Assembly (NCBI GenBank): GCA_001599595.1
Contig: BCHH01000003.1
Span: forward strand, 689,403-753,402
From: Beverwykella pulmonaria
Taxonomy: Eukaryota > Ascomycota > Dothideomycetes > Pleosporales > Melanommataceae
Reading direction: 5' to 3'
Length of the DNA: 64,000 bases
Shown: positions 32,061 to 43,596 of the stretch, one piece after another
How the letters are laid out: the number at the start of each line of letters is the position of its first letter
Position numbering within the stretch: the first letter of the stretch is position 1
The notes under the pieces: generated by a model
Databases searched by the model: none
What the model saw: only the letters and a program-made list of their open reading frames with translations
Told to the model about the DNA's origin: nothing
Position numbers and translations under genes: made by a program

Positions 32061-34499
32061 ATGAGCCAACGATTACACCTTAGTCAACGTACTGCGCGCC
32101 CTGTTGACAGTGACTCACAGGCTACTCAAACGTTTGAGGAGGAGCTCCGCGATTGCGTAGATGTCTCCCCTGCAATTTCTCCCTCCCTAGCACCCTCTGC
32201 AACTAATGCGACCCCTAAGCCCTCCAACAAAGATTTTGACGCCCAATTTGAGGATAACTTTAATAGGATTGATTGGGATCGCCTACGCAGTTACATAGCC
32301 CCTCTCTGTACACAGAAACACAAGAAGTTGTGGATTTATAGGCATAGATACAGGGTGTGCTTAAGAGCAGCCCCATTACAGATATTCTTTATATGCGCCT
32401 ACTGCCATCAACACAAGATAATTAATAGTAGAGGAGGCGGCAGATTTGAAGTTACTCTATCAACCTCTACTGCTGCTGCTTATCTACGTAAAAAGATCTG
32501 TAGGCACGGCTATACTTAAGATAGGCGCGTAGGTGTTTAGATAGAGCCTAGGCAGAAATCCTTGGAATATATTATAGGTAGTGGAATCAAACTATCACAA
32601 CAAGCAGCCAACACAATAGGAAACTTTAACGTACAACGCTTCTAATTAGCTGCAATTAAGTGGATAGTTGATAATAATCATCCTCTAAGTAAGTTTAAAA
32701 GCCCTACCTTTAAAGCTATAATGCTGCTTGCAAGCCTAGAGGCCGCAGATGCGTTATAGAAGAGCTACTATAGTGTTTCTTAGTACATTATGCAACTATA
32801 CAACTATCTGCACCCGCAAATTATAAACAAGTTGTCTAAATCTATAAGCAAAATACATATATCCTTTAACAGATAGACTATAAAGGGTAGGAAGAAAGGG
32901 TTTTGTGGGATAGTTGCGTATTATGTTAATTCCTTAGGCATTATTAAAGACATCCCTATTACTCTTCCACAACTCTCTAGCGCACATACTAGAGCAAGGA
33001 TTGCTAAAGCAATACAAGGGATTCTTCTAAGCTTTAAAATAAGCTTAAACAAGATTAGATACTTTGTTTTAGACAATGCAACAAACAATAATACAGCAGT
33101 TAAGTGTTTGGGTGTTAAATATAGGTTTAATGCTAATAAACGTCAACTACGCTGCAGCCCCTACATACTCAATCTAGTAGGCTAAACAATTATTTTTGGG
33201 ATAGATAGTAACACATTTAACAATAATTAATTGCAGTATCAAATTAAGGAGGATTTCTTAAAGGAGTGGCAGAAATTTAGGGTACTTAGGGTGCTTATTA
33301 ACGTTCTGCATCACATCAAAACACTATAACAGTATAATAAACTACGCAACTTCTAGGAAGCAGAGGCTAAGGAATAGAAATTGCAGCAGCCTTACAAGCT
33401 TAAAGAGCCTGTTAAGCCTATTATTACAAGGTAGAATTTATTTTGTAGCTCCTTTAAGCGTGCTGTTAAGTTACATAGGCCTCTAGATGCATACATTTAA
33501 TATTACATTAAGGCTATTAAAACTAAAGATGCTTACGCACAGAGTTGCAACAACAAGGAGCTAGATGCGCTAGATTAGATAAGATCAACAGGATTAACAG
33601 CTTACAATTGGGCTATTATTACTTAGTACATTAAGGTTCTACACCCCTTAAAGGAAGCCACTTCACAACTTAAAAGTAGAGGGAAATCTAGACAATTTAG
33701 TGCTATCTATAAGATTATCCCCACACTTAAACAATTGCTTAATTACTACAAGGACCTTGTAGAGCAGTATAAAGAGGTGGATTTTAATAAGGTAGATAGC
33801 CCTAAAGATTATCTAGCTATTAATGTTAAGGCTGCCTAGAATAAAGCTCAAAAGTATTGGGAAATGCTCAACAATTCTCCTGCCTATTATACTGCAATAG
33901 TCCTCCACCCTTACTACAAGCACTACTATAATAGATTATAGATAAATCAACCTACCTAGCTAGCTACAAGTAACGCAGCTTTTAAATCTCTGTAGGAGAG
34001 GGAATACAAACCAAAGAGCTCTTATAATAGGTAGCAGCAACCACCCTATAAAAAGGTCAAGATTTTAGGGCTTTAAGAGGCTATCAATTAACATGTAAAT
34101 CCTGTTCAAGAAGACCAAATTAACCCTAAGAATCTAGATAAGTTTCAACACTAGAAGCTCTATAAGCCTAATTTGCCCTAGGAACACACACATTTAATTA
34201 ACCTAATTGCCTATTGGATAACTCTCAAACCTTGTTACCCTTATCTCTCTAAGATAGCAATTAACATACTATCTATCCCAGCATCAAGCTGCGCGTGTGA
34301 GCGTATGTTCTCTAAGATTGGCAATCTTTTAGAACCTAAGCGTAGGAAACTAAGCCCTTAACTACTTGCAGCAATTTAATGTGTACAATCTTGGACAAGG
34401 GCTAGATTTTAAGTATCTAGGGACTTTAATCACACTAATATAGTAGAGCAAAAGATTAATAATATATACAGTATATCTAAGTAGGATCTTAACTACTAG
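32061..34499 (+). pseudogene. hAT transposase, over twenty in-frame stops
   Basis: One reading frame of 813 codons runs from ATG 32061 to TAG 34499 with no net indel. After an intact 152-codon start it is broken by more than twenty TAG/TAA codons. Recognisable: a BED-type finger (ICAYCHQH), GNFNVQRF, the RNase H-like core ISFNR-stop-TIKG matching FDGWTTKG in the other hAT copy, FVLDNATNNNTAV, and a hAT C-terminal dimerisation block (NILSIPASSCACERMFS). Stops align with Trp or Gln codons of the relative, the TGG-to-TAG and CAR-to-TAR pattern expected from C-to-T change at CpA. It is not functional. Confidence 0.9.
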
Positions 34500-34699
34500 A
34501 AACCTGTAAGGGACACTTCTGTGTTACAGTTTAAAGAAGTTGCACAGATGCAGGCTGCAGATAAGGAACCAACCCCAACAATAAACAAACAAAACCCTGT
34601 TAACAGGCGTAGCATAGCGCGTAGATAGGCGCAAAAGAACAGCAAGGATTCACGCAGGTAAGCAAGGCACGTAACAGAAGATATCCTACCAAGACACAG

Positions 34700-35028
34700 G
34701 AAACTTAGGAGAATCAAAGGATCCTAGAGATCCTGCTAAGGAAGGGGAAACTTAGGAGAATTAAAGGATCCTAGAGATCCTGCCAAGGAAGGGGAAACTT
34801 AGGAGAATTAAAGGATCCTAGAGATCCTACTAAGGAAGGGGAAACTTAGGAGAATTAAAGGATCCTAGAGATCCTACTAAGGAAGAGGAAACTTAGGAGA
34901 ATTGGAGGATCCTTGATATCCTGCCAAGGGATAGGAGACTTAGGAGAATTAGAGGATCCTTAATATCCTGCCAAGGGATAGGAGACTTAGGAGAATTAAA
35001 GGATCCCTAATATCCCACTAAGAGATAG
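34700..35028. repeat. 47-bp minisatellite, seven copies, inside hAT 2
   Basis: Seven units start every 47 bp from 34700. The consensus is GAAACTTAGGAGAATTAAAGG, then ATCCTAGAGATCCTGCTAAGGAAGGG. Units 1-4 are nearly identical; units 5-7 share a variant (GATATCCTGCCAAGGGATAG), so two subfamilies expanded in tandem. A partial eighth unit follows. Confidence 0.93.
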
Positions 35029-35721
35029 AAGACTCAGGATTCTATAGGCAAAGAGGAAATATATAAGGAAGGCAGTTCCCTATGTTATGTTTGCTCTTTG
35101 TAGTCAACTCAAATAACTTTACTCACCTCTTACCTAGATTAATACAGCAAGTTAGTTAGTCAATTTATTAATTAGATTTACCACCCCTCTGTCTTATATC
35201 ATCGTCTTCAAACCTCACAGAATAATCCTACAACACCTACGCTTACGCTCCGCCTTAGTACAGACTAGACCCAGTAAGTGTTCACCTTATATAACATTCT
35301 GTTCCTAGAGGGTCTCCTGCAGAGGCCCCTTAGAGGCCTATCAGGCCGTGTGCTTAAAGATCACGTGACGTATCTTTGGAGGCATCTGGGTCGACAAGTC
35401 ACGTGACATACCATATATAGCTTTCTTCAAATCCTCCGAGTATCCTGAAGGATTCGTCTCAACTCTGATGAATCAAGCTTGTTTACCTCTAATCCATCTC
35501 TTCGTTCCGTTCCCTGCTAGTACTGCTCTCACAAACCCCCATACAAATCAGATACGGATTTGATAATCGATCATCAATTACCAATCAATTTCCAATTCAA
35601 TTCACCCTCCTCTACCCTATCAAGTCAATCAAATCAATCTGCTACGGGCAGCTTCATCAATCAAATCAATTGGATAAGGAATAGTTGATTGAATTGATTG
35701 TTGCCAACTCTGATTTACTAG

Positions 35722-37367
35722 GTGTTGTTCATGTCTTCAAAGTCTCACACATTATGTCACTGTTGTCTCTTTTGACTTGCCTGAGTCTCGCATATTTGAA
35801 GACATTGAAAGCAAAACAAATGTCATCAGCGTCAACCATCCGCCTCTCCTACCTCTGGGTCGAGTTGATCCTATCCAAAGCGTACTTCATGTACAGGTTG
35901 GAGTTCCACGGTCTTGGTCATTTGCGCCGTACTTGGCTTAATCGAGTGTCCGCGTGCATACTCTTGCTTCGATGTCTCTTGATGTTGAACTAGCAGAGTT
36001 CTTCGCCCTAGCCTCCTGGATGGTAAGCCCAATCAAGTCGACGTTCATCTGCTATCCGTTGCACGGAGTCTCACTGAGTTCCTAGATTCTATTAACGCCT
36101 AGATTACATTTTCTTTTAGATTGCCGTTCGAGGCAAGCATAGAAAGCAGTGTATTCTTTGTTGTTTGGCGTTCTCGGCTTGGCCGCTGCAGTAGCATTGT
36201 GGAGGGCACATAAAGACTAAGGGTACATCTCGTTACTATCGCCCGAGTAATAGTGATAAAAGGAAGCGAACAGGACATGCTTACGCAGGGAGCGCCGGAC
36301 AAATCGAGGCCCTCGCAAATGAATGTCTCATCCACCGCCACTAGCTTTACGAGATGGGGCTTCTCACGCCTTTCAACGCTGCTATCTCTGTCGCCCAAGA
36401 AATGAGCCCATACGTCATTGGCAAGGTTGATCAGTTCAACTTGAGCGATTTCCCTACATGTTTCCCTCCGCAGTCGATGAGACTTAGAATTTGGAGGAGA
36501 TTTAGGTCTATATAAGAACCTTTGGCGAAGAAGAGCGTTTCTTCTGTGGTCTCTTCAAAGTAATCAAAGGTCTGCGGATGCTGGCAGAGGAACTAGAACA
36601 GAGCTACAATTAAGCTATGCCAACGTACCTTCCTCGTCACATTTCGAAATTTTTCTTCAAGTTCCCTCGACACGGCGGCTTGTAACCCCTGTCTGAGATT
36701 GATCGCCACTGTTACCTCCGTCATTTAGTGGAGGACGCTGATATCAGCGCTCGAAATGGAAGGGACTTTGCTAAGCGAACGCCGTTAGCTCCTTCGGGCA
36801 CTACTACGAAGCGTACACCTTCATAAGCCAGAATCTCGAGGTACCTACCCGTCTTGCCAGATACGAGCGCGGCTAGGATCATCTCGAGAAGCGTCTTCTT
36901 CGACAGGCCAACATAATCTTGACGCCTTTGAAGCAATTCGAGAATTGGTCTCTGAAATGCTTCACTATGATAAAGGCGGTTCGGATCTCGCTGGTGCAAA
37001 TCAACGACCAGTCAACAGTCTGTTGGATGTTCTGTACGACCGTGCTTCGGCGCCAAATATGGGCCTCCAAGCGAAGGACATCCTAGAAATACTGCTTCGT
37101 CTAAAGTTCGATGAAAACTTGAAATGCAAGCACAATGAGCAATGGGTGTTGAACAAGTTCCGAGCCCAAGCAGTGCGCCTCGGGGAGGAAGATGTTATCC
37201 GATAGGTAGATATCAAGTGCATGCAGATTGCATACAAGTGCCGTAAGTTCATCCAAACGTCATTCATTGACGATTTAACTACCGGATCTACGGACCGGAG
37301 CGCGTTTGCCCGTTTCAAGTACGGACCTTCGCGGAGCGTCAAGAAATTCCTCAAGTGCGAAAACTGA
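35722..37367 (+). pseudogene. Decayed coding region, unrecognised
   Basis: The plus strand shows scattered protein-like stretches in shifting frames. Examples are SFDLPESRIFEDIESK near 35775, VAQEMSPYVIGKVDQFNLSD near 36395-36455, and a longer one from about 36870. That last frame reads through LLDVLYDRASAPNMGLQAKD to a TAG at 37203-37205 and continues in the same frame to TGA at 37365-37367. The TAG could come from CAG. No family was recognised. A minus-strand frame at 36721-36999 is equally open, so the strand is not certain. I treat the region as a degraded gene. Confidence 0.3.
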
Positions 37368-38020
37368 GACCAAGACGGCGGATGGTGGGAGGCGTATGGG
37401 GGTTTGATTTGACTGTCTTCTTTCCTTCGGGGTTTCGATGTTATATGCACAATCTAGGCGTTATTGCTTGTTTCACACACAGGGAGATTTTAATCCTAAA
37501 CTAAAAACTATCCTGATCTGCTGTAGATATGGGAATTGGTTTCAGGATATGGAGACCCTTCCCTCTTTTCTTTATTTTACTGTTTAGCTACAGATCGGGT
37601 AGTTTACTATTGGGCAGTGGAAATTCAGGAGTTATTATATAATTGAGAGTTTTCAACAAGATGTCGCCTTTATTCCGGGCTCGAGGTTTTCCGGATGCAC
37701 ACCATTGTGGATTCTTGATCGCGCGTGTTAAACGCGTTCATTTTATTGCAACCTGTCCTACGGTCAATGATGTTGAGGCCAAGAGCAAAGGAGACGCGCC
37801 CAAACGGGGAACTGCAAGCGCCGCTGTCGTTCAGCCGCGTGCACGGCTCCCCAAAAGCTTAGCGCGCGGCGCCCAGCAGCTCGGCAGGGCTCCTGGAGCA
37901 CTTCGACACGGCCATGTCCCACCCCTCGCATACACGTTACCCTCCGCTACACCCTCCAGCACTCCCCCAGCGCGTCTCACACTGGAGCAACGACGACGCC
38001 TTCAGTCGCCGGCGGTCGAC
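37368..38020. promoter_or_regulatory. Upstream region of the glycosyltransferase
   Basis: The frame of the next gene stays open upstream to 37643, but that part lacks protein character and precedes the membrane anchor. It is probably 5' UTR and promoter. Confidence 0.4.
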
Positions 38021-39478
38021 ATGCTCAGGGCCTTGCCCATGCGGTTCACACGGCGGCCCTGGAAGTTTCTGTTCCCGGGCCTTCTCCTATTCTTCTTTGC
38101 CTACACGCTGTCGCGGTCGCCCTTCCAGGGCAAGCCGCGCCACGACGGGCCCTACTACCAGCGCAAGACCAAGTCCTTCTTCCCGCCGCTCAAGAGCCCC
38201 GGCTCCAAACCCAACTTCTGCGAAAACTTCCCCGCCCGTCTGCTCGAGGACATCCAGGTCGTGCTAAAGACGGGCGCTGGCGATGGCGAGAAGAACCGCG
38301 CCCATCTCGCAACCGTCACGTCCTGCATCACCAACGTACTCATCGTGTCCGACCACGAGGAGAAGATTGGCGAACACACGGCCATTGACATCCTGGCCGA
38401 GCTGCCGCCGTCGTACGCTGTTGACAACGCCGACTTCCAGGCCTACGCCGCCCACAAAAAGGCCCACGCTGAGGGCGACACGGTCAGCTACTCACACGAG
38501 GGCTGGCGCCTCGACCGCTTCAAGTTCCTGCCCATGGTCGACAAGGCCTACGCCATGAACCCGCGCGCCAAGTGGTACGTCTTCCTCGAATCGGACGTTT
38601 ACTTTTTCTGGGACACGCTGTTCCGCCTCTTGGACCAGCTAGATCCCATGGACGAGCACTACATGGGATCTCCAGCTCCAGGATCCTACGACCGCTACTT
38701 TGCGTACGGTGGCGCCGGCATCGTGCTGTCGCAGGGGCTCATGAAGAGCCTAATCCCTCCCAAGGGTTCCCTCGAAGGTGGCCTCGACAGCCGCATCAGC
38801 GTGCGTTACGAGGACTGGGCCAAGGACGACTCGCGCGGCGACGCCGTCCTCGCAAACGCCATCCGCAACGCGACGGGCGTCAAACTATCAGCTCTTTACC
38901 CGACATTTTCTGGCGACGAATTGAAGAACATAAAGGTAGACAGGGACAGATGGTGCGTGCCACTGCTGTCCCTACACCGCGTGTCCCCCGACGAGATGGA
39001 AGCGCTGTGGAAGTGGGAGCGCACACGGCCGTACAACCAGGTGCGTCCAAACAATCAATTTATATCTCTGACTGCCCATTGACTCCAGTAATCATAGAAA
39101 CCCTTCGTCTACTCCTCCCTCCTTGCCTACACACACGCGCACCTTAAAAAGGAAGGCGCCTCACGCGAATGGTGGGACAACCTATCCGAAGCCCCCGTCC
39201 CCAACGATCGCCCCGCCCACCGCAACGCCGCCTCCTGCGGCTCCGAATGTAGCAACGACGGAAACTGCCTGCAATGGTCGTATTCACAAACCGTCTGTCG
39301 CTTCGCAAACTACGTGAGACTCGGAAATGCCGTTGATAGGGAGAATGGAGGACAGGGAGATTTTACAAGCGGATGGGAACTAAGGAAGTTGGCGGAGCTG
39401 GGATTCAGAGTCGACGATGAGAGCGATATTAATGATACGTGCGGAGAGGCCATGTGGTTGACACCGGTAGTGCGGTGA
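38021..39478 (+). CDS. GT31-like (DUF604/Fringe-type) glycosyltransferase
   Basis: Two exons (38021-39040, 39098-39478; intron 57 bp, phase 0) give 466 residues. The product is probably a Golgi type-II membrane glycosyltransferase. Seen: a short basic N terminus, a transmembrane segment around residues 15-31 (FLFPGLLLFFFAYTL), a proline-rich stem, the acidic metal-binding motif in WYVFLESDVYFFWD (ESD in the DXD position), a GGAGIVLS block typical of Fringe-like enzymes, RYEDWAKDDSRGD, and a Cys-rich C terminus (CGSECSNDGNCLQW). The start at 38021 is chosen because it places the anchor at the N terminus; an in-frame extension to 37643 would add 126 residues. Donor and acceptor sugars are unknown. 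Confidence 0.85.
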
Positions 39479-40245
39479 GAGTGGCTTTTGTGAAGAGCCA
39501 GGCGTTGACCAGGTGTCTACATTTGACTTGTTTGCAAGAGAGATCTATCTTGAAGCGATGCTATAGGTATGCAACGTTTGGCGTTTTTCTGGACCTCGAA
39601 ATTTCACTCTGTACAACTCCACAATTCTTGAACTACTACCCCTTGGGCATACACACATACAGCTGGTGTTATTTGGAAGCAAAGCGCTTATGCATATGTT
39701 CGTCTATTCTTGGTATCTATAGTTTAGGGAACTGCTTCTTTCCTTTTGATGGATATAGAATCACGAACGAACCGAACGTAATGCGATGTCCGCAAGGGGT
39801 TTATAGTCTAATAGCATGATTTTGTACTCTATGTATTACACTGATAATATATTGCACTTTAACTCTGCTGTTATCTGGTTATATGCATGCTGTTCTTTTA
39901 TGAAATAAATGGCGCTACTAAGAGCAAGATCATTTGAAGAATAGGGTGGCAGATCTGAGGCAGACTTTGTTGTGGAGCTGGAATATACGCACGTATCCAT
40001 CATGTAAGAAGCGCGAACTCAGAAGAGGGGGAGCAATTGGTTATGTTAGACAATATCTAGAAAATGATGAATGCCAGATAATAGAGCTATGGGGAGATGT
40101 TTCCTCTAGGAAATTGTAGTCTATCTCTCGTCTCTGTCTCTTACGTCTTCTTTGTTTCAGCTCCTTCCTTCAACTAATCAATGCTCCAGATTTATAACGC
40201 TACTCTCACCTCAACCCTCTCCCTCCATCCGCAAAGTGCCACTAT
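39479..40245. other. Intergenic between convergent genes
   Basis: Terminator region of the glycosyltransferase and of the minus-strand small membrane gene. No gene or repeat was recognised. Confidence 0.4.
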
Positions 40246-40870
40246 CTACCAGGCCCTCCATCCTTCCCACGCCAACACTACCACATCAACCAACGCATTC
40301 CCATAGTCCCAAATCGGGGCGCCCTTCGCATCCGCTCCATCCCCTTGGAACACCCAGCCTGCGGCAAGACGAACAGGAATCGTGCCGAGTAGGAAGTGGT
40401 GCCGGGCTCGACGCGATTGCAAAGAAGTTAGGAGGTAGACCACGCCGAGGGAGAGGTTGGCGAAGCTGGGGCAGTTAGTAGGAGAGAGAAGAAGCGGGAA
40501 ATGGGGTGTGGCCGGAAGATATTGACAGAGAGAGTCTAATTGGTTCGTGAACCAAGGTGAATGTAAAGAGAGAACACAGTTAGTGCAAGTACTCATCTCA
40601 CCAAGCATATGATACCCAACATCATTACACATCTTCGATCAAAACATGAAGGAAATATGACTTGTGTATGAATGTTTGAAAATATCCAAATCAAACCCGT
40701 GCAACAAATACACTTAAGAATGACGAAAAAAGTACTCACCCAATGACATGGGTCACACTCGCTGGTACATCGCCAAAATTCGCTTTCGCAGGATTGTACA
40801 GAATCGTGACACCGAATAACACAATAGGTAGACCCTGGAAAACAAGTAGTGCAGAGGAGATTGTCGGCAT
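40246..40870 (-). CDS. Small membrane protein, two exons, function unknown
   Basis: Exons 40870-40740 and 40465-40246 join across a 274-bp intron (GTGAGT..CCAG, with CTAAC branch consensus) to give 116 residues. The splice restores VTHVIGFANLSLGVVY without a frame break. There are three probable membrane segments: LLVFQGLPIVLFGVTIL, LSLGVVYLLTSLQ, and LVDVVVLAWEG near the C terminus. The second Met four codons upstream (40882) is an alternative start. The intron is unusually long for this window and could hide a small exon. The size and helix layout resemble uncharacterised fungal integral membrane proteins; no function is assigned. Confidence 0.65.
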
Positions 40871-41276
40871 CTTAGAAGGCATATAATTGGGAGTGCTCAA
40901 AGATGAGAGCTGAGATTGGTTGACTGCTTGCTTCTTCAAGAGCTGGGGAATTGGATGGCGTATCGGTTCAAGTGGATTGGTGGGTGGTCAGTAACAACAA
41001 GTCTGTCAGTCACACAATATCTTCAGAACTAGGAACATGCGGGGCAGTTTAAGAAGCGAGGTCGAATCTGGTATAGAATGGGATAGGATGCGTTGTTCTT
41101 GCATGCATCATGCTATACGTGGGTTAGGTCGTTAGCTTCTTCGCTTCCTGCACCCGCATATTCTCATCCAAATCGGTCGCAGAAGCATATTGTGACCTTT
41201 ATTCACATGTTCTCAAACCTAAAATATATACAATTCCGCTCTCTTAACTTCTCTCCCCACTCACTACCATAATCTC
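40871..41276. other. Intergenic, nothing recognised
   Basis: Promoter side of the small membrane gene and 3' side of the GH131 gene. Confidence 0.4.
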
Positions 41277-42334
41277 TTACAAAGAAACACACCCATCCGC
41301 GCTATCCTCGAGGAACAGTCCACCATAAATCTGCCCCTCGTTCAAGTTCTTCTCTTGGTACCCGCTATTCACAACATCCGAGGTACCGGTAGGTTTCTTG
41401 AGTATGCCAAGCTGAAACTGCCCGCCGCCCGAGATATCGGCGGAGGTGGGGCCAGCGACAGATTTGAGCGCCGCGTCGCCAACAGAATAGTAGATCTGAA
41501 CTTGGCTGGACAGTAGGTTAGCAGTGATTCAATTCTTTACGCTCTTGTTGAGAGCAACATCTAGTAAGAGGCGAGTCGAGAGAGGCATGGTTCGAGGAGT
41601 AAGGGCAATAAGAGTTGGTGGGTTGGACTTACTTCTTGTTGTAGTCAAGCTTGACCGCAAAATTCTGCCAGTTGGTCTTGTCGATCGCAACCGAGTACAA
41701 GCTCTTACCCGCACGATCCAAGATCTTGAAATTGTTCTTATCGGCAGCGGACTTGCCGATGATTTGGCCGGCTTGGAATTGGATCTGGTCGAACGAGTAG
41801 TCGGCGGATTCGTGCCAGACGTTCTATCAAAGCCTAGAATCAGTACAAATCTCTCAATCGGAGAGGGGCACCAGCAGAGCTTACCAAGTACTCATGCGTC
41901 AAATTCAACGGCCTCGCAGCGTCCTGCTTGACACTCCAATGCAGCGTCTTGACGCCCACGGTCCCCGGTCCATCACTTGCATCCTTCAAGAACTGAAGTC
42001 CAGCTCTCCGGAACCCATTCTGCGTCTGGAAAATACTCTTGTCGGAAATCGTCACCTCGACAGGGATATAATCCGCCCCATCGAAGCGCGAGCCGTTGAT
42101 CGCGGGAAATTTGAGGATCTCGGACCACTTGAGTGTGAGGTTCTTCACGTAGTCGGGGTTGAAAATGGTGTTTGTGGCGTAGGTATCAAAAAATGTGGGA
42201 GCAGTTCCGACAGGAACGCGGCCGTCAAAGACGATGGGGCATGAGGGTACGGCAGAAGCGGGGGAAGCGCGCGAGGGAAGTGCGAAGGCGCTGCCTGCGG
42301 AGAGAAGGACAGCAGCGATGGAGTGGCTGTGCAT
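41277..42334 (-). CDS. GH131 beta-glucanase, secreted
   Basis: Three exons (42334-41885, 41823-41633, 41505-41277; introns 61 and 127 bp) give 289 residues. GH131 enzymes act on beta-1,3/1,4/1,6-glucans of plant walls. Seen: a signal peptide (residues 1-18, SIAAVLLSAGSAFALP), then the family landmarks CPIVFDGRVP, FNPDYVKNLTLKWSEI, SRFDGADYIPVEVTISDKS, FRRAGLQF, GVKTLHWSVKQD, LNLTHEYLNVWHE and GGQFQLGILKKPTG, with the terminal Cys in GCVSL. No CBM is attached. The start is fixed by the signal peptide. Highly expressed plant-interaction roles are known for the family, but that is inference here. Confidence 0.93.
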
Positions 42335-43504
42335 GATGAAGATTGTGGTGCCTGTCGAGGTGGTTGAGCCTGGCTGAAGAGTTGTCGACAGCGCAAACTT
42401 ACCACCCTTTATACATACCAGCGCTAGTCTACATATTACACCACCATTCTCCTTGTTCATAGTTCTCTATACCCAAATTGCGCGCGCGCCCGGCTGGCAA
42501 ACCGGGTTATCTAATTGCCCGTATACAATCTCCATAATTTTCCTCCTGAAGCTTGTCTAATTGCGGTGCGGAAGAAGAAGGAAAGAATATTTCATAGTAA
42601 GACCGTTAGATGGGCCTTAACTTGGATAGGCCTGCCATATGACGATTATATACAAGGTGATGGCGTCGGAGCAATTTACATCGGGATATCTGTTATGAGG
42701 CTCGTTGATCCTGGCATTCGTGGGGAAGGACCGGGGTGTTGATATTGGGCGGCGGTCCGGGGAGCCGATGTATGAGGTAGAGTGGCTGGTGGTGTATTTG
42801 GAGAAATTTGGAGAAATATAGGAAACTCTATTGAGACGTGGGAAAAGGTGCACCTTCTCACACGTTTGGTCAACATACACCAAGAATGTCTTCTTATATG
42901 TATCACGTGGCACATACAGTTGGCACGTTCTCCAAGTCCACATAGTGACAACGCCGTCGACACCTCACCATGGAAATGTAGAACACAATGGCGACCACAC
43001 AGTCGGCTGCACAATGGAAACGCAGGTTGCCTTCTAGTACGAGGCACGCTTCGCTTAGAGAGGTTCATTTACGAGACTAGCGGGGCTCGTATGACGACAT
43101 TGAAGAACCCTCTTTGCAGGACGCGCTTTGAATCTGAGATAAAGTTGGCGCAAGCTCTGCGAGAGTCCTGGCGCATACATGAGGCCATGGATCGACTCGA
43201 TTCCCATGGTGTATGCCCTTTCCTCGAGGAGGAGGAGGAGAAAGAGGAGCAATTGGATGGGTAGACTTTTATATCCTCCTGCTCTTGGTGATGTGGAATA
43301 TAAATAAGAGTGTCGTGCAACATATTCCCTTTCACAAAGCGCTGCATAAACAAAGTTGGGAAGAACCTCGGGGGGTGAGGAAGTGAGGCCTTGATACGCT
43401 AGGGCATGCCATAGATCACGTGCTCGCTTATCTTCGGAGTTTTTAACAGTACAGTAGGACGGACGTGTTTGGCTTAACGCGACTGCAATACCCAAATGTG
43501 AGAC
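42335..43504. other. Intergenic, no supported gene
   Basis: About 1.2 kb with overlapping short frames on both strands and a GA-rich stretch around 43220-43255. The right edge (GAGAC, 43500-43504) is the flank of MITE copy D. Confidence 0.4.
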
Positions 43505-43596
43505 TGTAAGAAGAAACGTGGAGGAAAGAGTATCAAGATGTGTCTTCTGTATGATGTATGTACAGATATCTAACGCACTGATTAGTCAGTGGCATA

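Larger units (their letters stand above)
31762..35712 (+). mobile_element. hAT transposon 2, RIP-decayed, 3.95 kb
   Basis: The ends are CAGAGATGGCAACAATCAAT and, reverse-complemented from the right, CAGAGTTGGCAACAATCAAT, an inverted repeat of about 20 bp. The 8-bp TTTACTAG lies directly before the left end (31754-31761) and, after one extra A, beyond the right end (35714-35721). Subterminal regions are packed with CAATCAATTGATTG-type motifs on both sides, the likely transposase-binding sites. The element is ~0.77 kb longer than the hAT copy at 43.6 kb. The excess lies 3' of the transposase and includes a minisatellite and an LTR-like AT-rich segment with a TATATAAGG box near 35060, perhaps a nested insertion. 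Confidence 0.9.

Noticed and set aside
36721..36999. Minus-strand 92-codon frame
   Set aside because: Equally open to the plus-strand reading but without start context or domain; kept only as doubt about the decayed region.
37643..38020. 126-residue N-terminal extension of the glycosyltransferase
   Set aside because: A type-II enzyme should begin with its short cytosolic tail and anchor, which start at 38021.
42782..43264. 160-codon plus-strand frame
   Set aside because: Overlaps several equally long frames on the other strand, ends in a GA-rich run, and shows no family features.
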